Source: an archaeon
Lineage (GTDB): Archaea > Asgardarchaeota > Hermodarchaeia > Hermodarchaeales > Hermodarchaeaceae
DNA: 14,011 nucleotides
Assembly: GCA_016550405.1 (NCBI GenBank)
Contig: JABXGX010000059.1
Location: 1-14,011, forward strand
Direction: 5' to 3'
Shown here: positions 7,424 through 13,124 of the stretch, piece by piece
Position numbering within the stretch: the stretch's first letter is position 1
Layout: every line of letters begins with the position of its first letter
The notes under the pieces: model-generated
Seen by the model: only the letters and a program-made list of their open reading frames with translations
Database searches by the model: none
Told to the model about the DNA's origin: nothing
Translations under genes and position numbers: made by a program

Positions 7424-7675
7424 CTATTTTCTAACCGGTTTCAACCTTCGTAGGCTTATACGGTTCCGACAGATAGGGCAGGACCCTTTCATCTTCACCC
7501 ATTCAGCGAGATGCTGATAATGGGCGGGGTTACCGCAATTCGGGCAGTAGACCATCTGTTCGCCAGTCCGGATTGGGAGGCGACAGACACAACACATCTT
7601 AGCAGCCTTGGTCCAATCCCATTGGCCAATTTCCTTCACCGATGAGATGATGAACCGTCCTACTGATTGTGTCAT
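7424..7675 (-). CDS. Small RING finger protein, probable E3 ligase
   Basis: An 83-residue protein in the position of the small RING finger protein of the Caldiarchaeum-type ubiquitin operon. The zinc ligands are C28-x2-C31, C44-x2-C47, H52-x2-H55 and C66-P-I-C69, a cross-brace spacing with ligand order C4-H2-C2. The C-P-I-C pair followed by R-N-R is typical of RING fingers, and W59 lies near the position of the E2-contacting tryptophan. It would bring charged E2 to targets. The start is ATG 7675, with AAGGGG 7 bases upstream; a longer frame reaching 7747 lacks such a site and would run through the promoter region. It is the first gene of the operon. Ligand order differs from classic C3HC4, so a related zinc fold cannot be excluded. 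Confidence 0.85.
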   Translation of the reverse strand: MTQSVGRFIISSVKEIGQWDWTKAAKMCCVCRLPIRTGEQMVYCPNCGNPAHYQHLAEWVKMKGSCPICRNRISLRRLKPVRK

Positions 7676-7719
7676 GGTCTTGCCCCTTAGTCGGTTCCGC
7701 TCGGGCATCTCTACTAGAT

Positions 7720-7740
7720 GCGTTCTTAAAAAACTATGGA
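7720..7740 (-). promoter_or_regulatory. Candidate promoter of the ubiquitin operon
   Basis: On the minus strand CCATAGTTTTTTAAGAACG contains a T/A-rich box (GTTTTTTAA, 7734-7726) about 50 to 60 bases before the RING ATG, placing transcription start near 7703 and leaving a short leader with the AAGGGG site. This agrees with archaeal TATA spacing. It is a consensus match only. Confidence 0.4.
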
Positions 7741-7807
7741 AATACATCCTTCATGTAACTTTTTACCTATTTTCCGCAAATACAGCCAATGTGATAAAGA
7801 TTTGGTT

Positions 7808-7828
7808 TCGAAAATTAAGCTTAAAAGT
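7808..7828 (+). promoter_or_regulatory. Candidate promoter of the ESCRT operon
   Basis: CGAAAATTAAGCTTAAAAGTC on the plus strand has a purine-rich BRE-like part (CGAAAA) followed by an A/T box (CTTAAAAG, about 7820-7827), 48 to 56 bases before the GTG of the coiled-coil gene. Transcription would start near 7850. The ubiquitin operon promoter lies about 90 bases away in the same divergent gap, so a single regulator could reach both. Confidence 0.4.
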
Positions 7829-7875
7829 CTGGGGTGAGTAAAACTTGAACGAGAGCTTCGGGGGTTAATGTAGCC

Positions 7876-8412
7876 GTGTCCTCTGATCCACCAAAATACG
7901 CGATTGAAATCGAAGCTATCAAAACGCCTAAAGGCCTGGTCCCAACCGTTGAGTCCCTGAAGCGGATAGTACAAGGTCTGAACCTACTAGACTCAGACCT
8001 GGGACGGATGAATCTAAAGATGGAAGCTAACATTCGGGCCCTCCTCCGGGAGGTCAAAACACTTCAAAAGCTAGTCGCGGATGACACTATAGCTTCTGAA
8101 TCCTCTGTTGAACGACTAGGTGTTCTCGTCGATCGATTTGAAACCTTTGAAAAAACAATGGACAAAGTAACTAAGAAAAAGCCCGAATCAGCGTCAGCAG
8201 ATCTTAAGGAGCTACAACGAGAACTTGTTCCAACATTAACCCAAGCTGTTCAGCGCCTTGAAGAAATGATTACACTCTTTGAAACACGGTTTGAAGAATT
8301 CCTTCGTGAACTTCAAAGCAATATATTGGTCACAGTCCGCCAAGCAGTGAAAGATGAACCCCCGAAAACAAGATCGGCAACCAAACGCAAAACTAAGAGT
8401 AGTTCAACCTAG
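7876..8412 (+). CDS. Coiled-coil protein of unknown function heading the ESCRT operon
   Basis: I do not recognise this 178-residue protein. It starts with GTG at 7876; GGGGG lies about 11 bases upstream, and an in-frame TAG just before rules out a longer form. Residues 1-20 are mixed, including A-I-E-I-E-A-I-K-T-P-K-G. Most of 25-160 has helical heptad-like spacing of Leu, Ile, Val and Phe with many Glu, Lys and Arg, in two blocks (about 25-90 and 100-155) separated by K-K-K-P-E-S-A-S-A. The C-terminal 20 residues are basic and probably disordered. There is no cysteine and no membrane helix. It lies 85 bases before vps23 on the same strand. Its position suggests a structural partner of ESCRT-I, for example in the role that Vps37 or Mvb12 fill in eukaryotes; this is inference without sequence support. 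Confidence 0.7.
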   Translation: MSSDPPKYAIEIEAIKTPKGLVPTVESLKRIVQGLNLLDSDLGRMNLKMEANIRALLREVKTLQKLVADDTIASESSVERLGVLVDRFETFEKTMDKVTKKKPESASADLKELQRELVPTLTQAVQRLEEMITLFETRFEEFLRELQSNILVTVRQAVKDEPPKTRSATKRKTKSSST

Positions 8413-8497
8413 ATGCCCTTGGTAAGTTCTAGTTGCCAAAGATTAAATGTCCGCTCTCACAAGCAGGATTCGAATATAGATATCATGGTGTGATTCT

Positions 8498-9253
8498 ATG
8501 GCACAGGCTGTTAGAAGTCAACAAGAATTAGCGATTGCCCGCGAAGCACAATTAATGTATCGACGTGCACCCACCTTTACCCCTGTTGAGTCCAATCTTC
8601 GCCGATGGCGAGGAAAAATCAAAGGTGGACCTCGAAGTAAAGATGAGTTTCTCATAGAGATAATTGTGCCTCCGAACTTTCCCGCCCAACCGCCAGTTGC
8701 ACGAATGCTAACTCCAACAAAGCATCCCCGGGTTGATTCTGAATCTGGGGCTATTCATCTCCGAATTGTCACCCAGTGGCAACCCCATTATCATGTCTAC
8801 CAGGTGGTTAATAGTATCAAGGGTCTATTTGCCCGTGAACCTCCTGTGCCTGATGTAACCCGAGAAGCCCCCAAGGTGAAGATGCCTCCGGAGGAAGAAG
8901 TGCTGCAACAACGGTATCAACAGTTGGAACGCGAGGTTTCACGACTCACCAAAAAGGTTCAAGATCGTGACGAAAGGATTGCCCGAATGGCGGCTCAAAT
9001 CGACACCGGCTCCATAACAACTGGCGAAGTCACTGATGAAGACGAAATGGATGCCCTAATTCTTCCTGCAGACGCTAAAGAACGCGAGAAGCTCGAACTG
9101 GAAAGCGAGAAGCTAGCGATCTCCGATCTGTTACAAAACCTTGAACAGAAATTCGATTCAGCAGAAATTAATTCCACCGAGTACACCAAACTGTACAAAC
9201 GATACAAGAAACGACTTTACCAGATTGACAAGGCTCTCGAAAAATACGTCTAA
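8498..9253 (+). CDS. vps23: ESCRT-I subunit Vps23/TSG101-like (UEV, coiled coil, steadiness box)
   Basis: A 251-residue protein with the three-part layout of TSG101/Vps23. Residues 18-115 are a UBC-like UEV domain (N-L-R-R-W-R-G-K-I, F-P-A-Q-P-P, K-H-P-R) without a catalytic cysteine: the position holds His87 in A-I-H-L-R, and the whole protein has no Cys. F-A-R-E-P-P-V-P (111-118) matches the TSG101 segment F-G-D-E-P-P-V. Residues 132-168 are a coiled coil. Residues 183-250 match the steadiness box: D-A-L-I-L-P, then E-S-E-K-L-A-I-S-D-L-L, then Y-K-R-Y-K-K-R-L-Y-Q. In eukaryotes the UEV binds ubiquitin and PTAP-type peptides, and the C-terminal part assembles with Vps28. GGTGTGA precedes ATG 8498. 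vps28 follows after 26 bases, supporting co-assembly. Confidence 0.9.
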   Translation: MAQAVRSQQELAIAREAQLMYRRAPTFTPVESNLRRWRGKIKGGPRSKDEFLIEIIVPPNFPAQPPVARMLTPTKHPRVDSESGAIHLRIVTQWQPHYHVYQVVNSIKGLFAREPPVPDVTREAPKVKMPPEEEVLQQRYQQLEREVSRLTKKVQDRDERIARMAAQIDTGSITTGEVTDEDEMDALILPADAKEREKLELESEKLAISDLLQNLEQKFDSAEINSTEYTKLYKRYKKRLYQIDKALEKYV

Positions 9254-9279
9254 CTTATTCTATTTCAGAGGCGAATGCT

Positions 9280-9927
9280 ATGGCCATGCGTGAGAAAAAA
9301 CGACCAAAAAAAGGCAAGGTTGTCGAACTAGAAGCTGAATTGTATGGAACTATAGCAACCCTCGACAGCATCGCAGAAAAATTTGATGAAGGCGATTTAC
9401 AGCCTGCTCTCTACAAACGACAATTCAAATCACTTGTTCGAGACACCATTAAAACACGCCAGCTATTGGAAGCCGAAGGCGAAACTTGGGGCGACTTTGT
9501 ACAAGAGGAGAAAATTACTGAACGATTTCCCACCGCAGTTGAGAAATTACAAATTGGTGAGCGTGCTCCTGAAGGTGAAAAAACGGTCGAACTGACTCCT
9601 CAGACTTCAGTTCGAATGGCAGCCAAAACGGCGGATATCGTCTCGGACATGATCACACTCATTGATATTGCCAAACTCGGCGACGTTGCGAAAATGAGTC
9701 TGATTGTACCACTCTTGGATGACGCTATCATCCTGCTGACCAAGTATCCGAATTTTCCACCAGATTACTGGATATTGGTAGCAATTAAAGATTGGCGAAA
9801 TCAACTCCAAGGGCGAGATCCTCAAGAAACCCTTTCGCCCGATGAAGCCAAACAACTCGAATTCCAAGCTGTTCGATGGTTAAACGATTTCAAGCGACGA
9901 CTCCGAGAAATGGCGGCGGATGAATAG
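9280..9927 (+). CDS. vps28: ESCRT-I subunit Vps28-like
   Basis: A 215-residue protein close in length to eukaryotic VPS28 (about 220). After a basic start (K-K-R-P-K-K-G-K), residues 15-92 match the N-terminal core that packs on the Vps23 steadiness box: E-L-E-A-E-L-Y-G-T-I-A-T-L-D, then S-L-V-R-D-T-I-K-T-R, then F-P-T-A-V-E-K-L. Residues 110-210 match the C-terminal four-helix domain: A-D-I-V-S-D-M-I-T-L-I-D, then P-N-F-P-P-D-Y (157-163, family S-H-L-P-P-D-F), and V-R-W-L-N-D-F-K-R-R-L. In eukaryotes this domain contacts ESCRT-II. GAGGCG lies 6 bases before ATG 9280. The gene sits 26 bases after vps23 and 19 bases before the next gene. Confidence 0.9.
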   Translation: MAMREKKRPKKGKVVELEAELYGTIATLDSIAEKFDEGDLQPALYKRQFKSLVRDTIKTRQLLEAEGETWGDFVQEEKITERFPTAVEKLQIGERAPEGEKTVELTPQTSVRMAAKTADIVSDMITLIDIAKLGDVAKMSLIVPLLDDAIILLTKYPNFPPDYWILVAIKDWRNQLQGRDPQETLSPDEAKQLEFQAVRWLNDFKRRLREMAADE

Positions 9928-9946
9928 ATGTTGAGGCAGAAAGCTG

Positions 9947-10240
9947 ATGGCACACCCAATGCGTTCCTTTGCCGAAATGCGCGAACGGTTGGTGAACGCT
10001 ATCAACAAAGCTAATCTGCGCATTAACGCCGAATACATCCTTGAAGATTTAGATGTGGTCGTTGCCTTTGCTGAAGCCATGCTAGGTCCCGATCATCAGG
10101 TTACCATAGAAGCCCAGGAATGGTACGAATACTTCTGGGTCAAATATGGAAACAATTTAACCCAACACGTGGAGGAATTAGAAGCGCGACGATTCGCGAT
10201 GCGAGCCGAAACATGGCTCAACTACATTAGACAAATATGA
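9947..10240 (+). CDS. Small helical protein resembling a free Vps28 C-terminal domain
   Basis: A 97-residue all-helical protein between vps28 and vps22. By eye it aligns with the last 70 residues of the neighbouring Vps28: D-L-D-V-V-V-A-F-A-E-A-M-L with L-L-D-D-A-I-I-L-L-T-K-Y, the loop G-P-D-H with F-P-P-D-Y, W-Y-E-Y-F-W-V-K-Y-G with I-K-D-W-R-N-Q-L-Q-G, and the ends E-T-W-L-N-Y-I-R-Q-I with V-R-W-L-N-D-F-K-R-R. Identity is low, so kinship is inference; it could be a duplicated Vps28 tail domain or an unrelated four-helix bundle. GAGG lies 11 bases before ATG 9947. Its stop codon TGA runs into the GGAGG site of vps22, which implies coupled translation and a role in the same complex, perhaps as an ESCRT-I to ESCRT-II bridge. 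Confidence 0.8.
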   Translation: MAHPMRSFAEMRERLVNAINKANLRINAEYILEDLDVVVAFAEAMLGPDHQVTIEAQEWYEYFWVKYGNNLTQHVEELEARRFAMRAETWLNYIRQI

Positions 10241-10253
10241 GGAGGAACAACTC

Positions 10254-10988
10254 ATGGGACTCTGGGAAATTGAAAAACAAATGGAAATGGATGCTGCCTA
10301 TAAGAAAAAACGTGTCGAGCTCATGCTCAAAGAACTCGAGAACATGCTCCAAAGCATCTCCGAATTACGGGACAAAGCTGATGCATTTGAACAAACCTAC
10401 GGGGAAGTCATCACCATCTCACCCGAATATAGTGAGAAGGCCGCTGCAATAGCCCATGAACTTGGCATCACCATGCCAGGCATCCCCTTTTCCGAGGATA
10501 TGAAAAAGAAACCTGGACTCATGGAACGACTCACGGGTCGAGGACGCTTCTATGACGAATTAGGCCTCCAAATCCTAGATATCGCTAAACGACGTCGGGA
10601 AGCAACCGGTGGTATAATGACTTTAGCGGAGATAATCTTAATCGTCAATAAACAACGAAAGGCAAGTGTGTCCCAAGTCGACGTCGCGAAGGCAATACAA
10701 AACCTCGCATCAGCCAAACTCATACCCGGCATACGAAAGCTTCCATCAGGAATTCGTATCGTTGAGCTTGTTCCACGTGAATTAACCAATGACCAAGTTG
10801 CCGTCCTCTCCTTAGCTAGCCGTTCAGGCTATACAACACTGGAAGAGGTCATGAAAGAAACCCGATGGACGCAAGAACGCGCCGATGCTGCCCTCAAAAG
10901 CCTCGAATCGGTAGGTGCTGCCAAAGTAGATGAATCCTATGTTCACGGAAAAAGATTCTTCTTCCCTGGTCTCAATCCCGCCGATTAA
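10254..10988 (+). CDS. vps22: ESCRT-II subunit Vps22/SNF8-like (EAP30 domain)
   Basis: A 244-residue protein with the layout of eukaryotic SNF8/Vps22 (about 258): an N-terminal helical hairpin (1-60), a linker I-S-P-E-Y-S-E-K comparable to N-P-E-F-R, then F-Y-D-E-L-G-L-Q-I-L-D-I (99-110, family F-Y-Y-E-L-G-V-Q-I-I-E-V), G-G-I-M-T-L-A-E-I (119-127), V-S-Q-V-D-V-A-K-A-I (139-148) and V-P-R-E-L-T-N-D-Q (173-181, family V-P-A-E-L-N-M-D-H). The last part, S-G-Y-T-T-L-E-E-V and W-T-Q-E-R-A, matches the second winged helix. The tandem winged helices form one arm of ESCRT-II, linking ESCRT-I to ESCRT-III nucleation. Vps22 fits better than Vps36 because no GLUE domain is present and the V-P-x-E-L-N/T motif is the SNF8 form. 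GGAGG lies 8 bases before the ATG and overlaps the previous stop region. Confidence 0.9.
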   Translation: MGLWEIEKQMEMDAAYKKKRVELMLKELENMLQSISELRDKADAFEQTYGEVITISPEYSEKAAAIAHELGITMPGIPFSEDMKKKPGLMERLTGRGRFYDELGLQILDIAKRRREATGGIMTLAEIILIVNKQRKASVSQVDVAKAIQNLASAKLIPGIRKLPSGIRIVELVPRELTNDQVAVLSLASRSGYTTLEEVMKETRWTQERADAALKSLESVGAAKVDESYVHGKRFFFPGLNPAD

Positions 10989-11005
10989 AAAATCCGGGTT
11001 AAACT

Positions 11006-11734
11006 CTAAATAAGAACTTCAACCACTTCTTGTTCACGGTCCAGCCATTTTGCCTGTTTCCGTTCCACCAGTCGTTGGAGTATTATCCGCAGCTCAGACT
11101 TGGGTAAACTAGCCAGGTCCTTTCGATACTCTTTCAACTTGAACAACGTAAAGGTCGTTCTTCCTGTTTTCAACGCCCAATGACGGATTTCGTTCGCCCA
11201 TTCCTCATCCGTTTTCCAAGTAATCCGAACGATGCCCTCTGCCTCATCAATCCACCGACCTAGTTCCTCTTTCACTAGAACCCCCAAAATAATTTTTACT
11301 GCTTTCATACGGTCAGGGCGAATATCGGCGAAAGGATCTAACATCACCAAGGTTCGGGTTGAAACAATGTGTAAAAGCATTTCACGGCAATAATCAACGG
11401 TAAATCCCGCCCATTCCGCCCCCCATTGTTCGATATCATCATTTGAGGTGGGGATGACAAACATGAAACCATACCGTCCCCGTTTAGCAATCCACACAAA
11501 ACGCCGACCCAGTTTCTCAACAGCTTTACGGGCGAGCTCTTCAAGTTGTTTTTCTTCTTCTTCGGTTACTGGTACAACGACGACAGCTTTCTCATCCTCT
11601 TCTTCGACGCTAGCCATCTGTTCTCGGGTCTTTCTAAGAAGGTCTAACCAGTCCTCTTCCGTGAGTTCCACATCTGCTCGGAGCACATCCTTCTCTTTCT
11701 CTTTGACGCGTTCCCTGGTCTTTTCCTTCGACAC
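11006..11734 (-). CDS. vps25: ESCRT-II subunit Vps25-like with charged N-terminal extension
   Basis: About 242 residues, longer than eukaryotic VPS25 (about 176). Residues 1-75 are highly charged (K-E-K-T-R-E-R-V-K-E-K-E-K, then acidic) and probably helical, with no counterpart in Vps25. Residues about 105-175 fit the first winged helix, with W-I-D-E-A-E-G-I-V-R-I-T-W-K (161-174) matching family W-L-D-K-S-K-S-S-F-L-I-M-W. Residues 175-240 match the second: E-E-W-A-N-E-I-R-H-W (177-186; family E-E-W-G-K-L-I-Y-Q-W) and T-F-T-L-F-K-L (194-200; family V-F-T-L-Y-E-L). In eukaryotes two Vps25 copies bind Vps22 and Vps36 and recruit ESCRT-III. The GTG start at 11734 has AGGGGA 6 bases upstream, overlapping the vps4 stop; ATG starts at 11755 and 11773 inside vps4 are alternatives. 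It converges on vps22 with a 17-base gap. Confidence 0.87.
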   Translation of the reverse strand: MSKEKTRERVKEKEKDVLRADVELTEEDWLDLLRKTREQMASVEEEDEKAVVVVPVTEEEEKQLEELARKAVEKLGRRFVWIAKRGRYGFMFVIPTSNDDIEQWGAEWAGFTVDYCREMLLHIVSTRTLVMLDPFADIRPDRMKAVKIILGVLVKEELGRWIDEAEGIVRITWKTDEEWANEIRHWALKTGRTTFTLFKLKEYRKDLASLPKSELRIILQRLVERKQAKWLDREQEVVEVLI

Positions 11735-11744
11735 CTTCAATCCC

Positions 11745-12902
11745 CTATGACCCATGCGTGTTATCCCATTCAATATACCTAGCCTTTTCGGCTGGTGACA
11801 CCACCGATCGAATGTTTTTCAAAGCACCCAAAAAATCTTGGAGATTCACAGAACGCGCCATAATCTCTTTATCGCGAATTGCACCCGATGCATCTAAATC
11901 ACGAATCGGTTGGAGTGACGCTTCCCGACAGATCAGCGCAATATCTGATCCCGCATACCCATCTGTCTTCTCACCAAGGAAGTTAAAGTCCACATCCGGC
12001 GCCAAATCAATCCCCTTCGTATGAATCTCAAAAATCCGCACTCGGGCTTCAAACTCCGGAATTGGCACTAAAATCCGGCGTTCAAATCGTCGACGAAAAG
12101 CCGCATCCAGATCCCACGGGCGATTGGTTGCACCCAACACGACGATATGGTCACCTTTCTTACTTTTCATCCCATCCATTTCAATCAAGAATTGAGTTTT
12201 CAGGCGCCGCTCACCACCCACCTGATCTGCACCCCGCTCAGCAGTCAATGCATCTACTTCATCCATAAACACAATCGCAGGCTGCTCCTTGCGTGCAGAA
12301 GTAAAGAGATTCTTAACCAATCGCTCTGATTCACCCAACCATTTAGATACCAGAGATGCCGCATCTGCATTGAAGAATGTGCATCCCGCTTCATTCGCCA
12401 CCGCTTTCGCAATCAACGTCTTTCCACAGCCAGGAGGACCAAAAAGCAACACACCTTTCCAAGGACGGCGTGCCCCTGTGAATAAATCTGGTCGCAACAA
12501 GGGCAAAATAACGGATTCCCGGAGCGCTTGTTTTGCTTCTTCGAGGTTCGCCACATCTTCCCATTTGACATCCGGTTTTTCCTTGATAATCATACTGTCG
12601 ATGTCTTCTTGCAGCTCCTTCTCTTCCTGGTCCTCTATCTCTACCCCCTCAAAATCAGGTGCAGGACCACCCGCAGGGAGCTTCGAACTCCGTAACGTCT
12701 TAGCTCGCGCTACATACTGATCAGCGCGCTCTAACGCAATCCGGCGAAGCTGTGGGTTCTTGGAGACTTTCATCACGCGCACAAGGATATCCGCGGCTTC
12801 GATGTATTTCGACATCGCCGCAGAGCGCTTCCCCTGCCGATCTAAGACTAAGGCTTCATTAGCTTTCGATTCGGCAAGCTGAAACATCGCAGAACTTGTC
12901 AA
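11745..12902 (-). CDS. vps4: Vps4-like AAA ATPase with MIT domain
   Basis: A 385-residue ATPase that in eukaryotes and other archaea disassembles ESCRT-III polymers. Residues about 6-75 form an MIT three-helix domain (A-M-S-K-Y-I-E-A-A-D-I-L), which binds ESCRT-III tails. An acidic linker (84-103) follows. The AAA domain has Walker A G-P-P-G-C-G-K-T (155-162), pore loop S-K-W-L-G-E-S-E (186-193), Walker B I-V-F-M-D-E-V-D-A (210-218), sensor G-A-T-N-R-P-W-D (257-264) and arginine fingers in A-F-R-R-R-F-E-R-R (268-276). The C-terminal S-P-A-E-K-A-R-Y-I-E-W-D resembles the Vps4-specific C-terminal helix, which separates it from spastin-like or Cdc48 ATPases. The frame opens with TTG at 12902 (AGGT 9 bases upstream); ATG 12887 is an alternative. 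vps25 follows at once, but no ESCRT-III gene is adjacent. Confidence 0.92.
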   Translation of the reverse strand: MTSSAMFQLAESKANEALVLDRQGKRSAAMSKYIEAADILVRVMKVSKNPQLRRIALERADQYVARAKTLRSSKLPAGGPAPDFEGVEIEDQEEKELQEDIDSMIIKEKPDVKWEDVANLEEAKQALRESVILPLLRPDLFTGARRPWKGVLLFGPPGCGKTLIAKAVANEAGCTFFNADAASLVSKWLGESERLVKNLFTSARKEQPAIVFMDEVDALTAERGADQVGGERRLKTQFLIEMDGMKSKKGDHIVVLGATNRPWDLDAAFRRRFERRILVPIPEFEARVRIFEIHTKGIDLAPDVDFNFLGEKTDGYAGSDIALICREASLQPIRDLDASGAIRDKEIMARSVNLQDFLGALKNIRSVVSPAEKARYIEWDNTHGS

Positions 12903-12959
12903 TTCCCATCAACCTAATATGAACACTTAACTTATCTCTGGAAAACGCCTTCTTTAGTC

Positions 12960-12998
12960 TTTGCGGGTACGCACCAGTGCATACGAATTTTTGCGGGT
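12960..12998. repeat. Imperfect palindrome between two TTTGCGGGT repeats upstream of vps4
   Basis: GTACGCAC CA GTGCATAC (12967-12984) is an 18-base palindrome with one mismatched pair. It is overlapped at one end by TTTGCGGGT (12960-12968), and the same nonamer recurs at 12990-12998, exactly 30 bases on. The site lies about 60 to 95 bases before the vps4 start, in the only gap from which vps4-vps25 could be transcribed apart from the upstream iron-sulfur gene. A regulator binding site is possible; I know no regulator with this motif. Confidence 0.3.
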
Positions 12999-13124
12999 TA
13001 GCTTTCAAACCACATATTTCGCTTGTAAGATTAATACCGAAGGTGTATGTGGAAAGAGAGCTACCGCTTTTCAGGTATTACTATGATAAATCCGGCTGTC
13101 ATTGTCATCAGTCAATGTACGTCA

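Noticed and set aside
7676..7747. Longer RING protein start at 7747
   Set aside because: It lacks a ribosome binding site, would cover the likely promoter, and the ATG at 7675 has AAGGGG 7 bases upstream.
7876..8412. ESCRT-III (Snf7/CdvB) identity for the coiled-coil protein
   Set aside because: No basic first helix with the Snf7 pattern and no acidic C-terminal MIT-interacting tail are seen; its tail is basic instead.
9607..9867. Minus-strand frame inside vps28
   Set aside because: It lies wholly within the Vps28 C-terminal domain, whose motifs are clear.
10254..10988. Vps36 identity for the EAP30-type protein
   Set aside because: There is no GLUE or PH-like domain, and the V-P-R-E-L-T-N-D and F-Y-D-E-L-G-L-Q segments fit SNF8/Vps22 better.
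11448..11750. Serine-rich plus-strand frame opposite vps25
   Set aside because: The Ser/Phe-rich product is the complement of Glu/Lys-rich codons in vps25, a typical antisense shadow.
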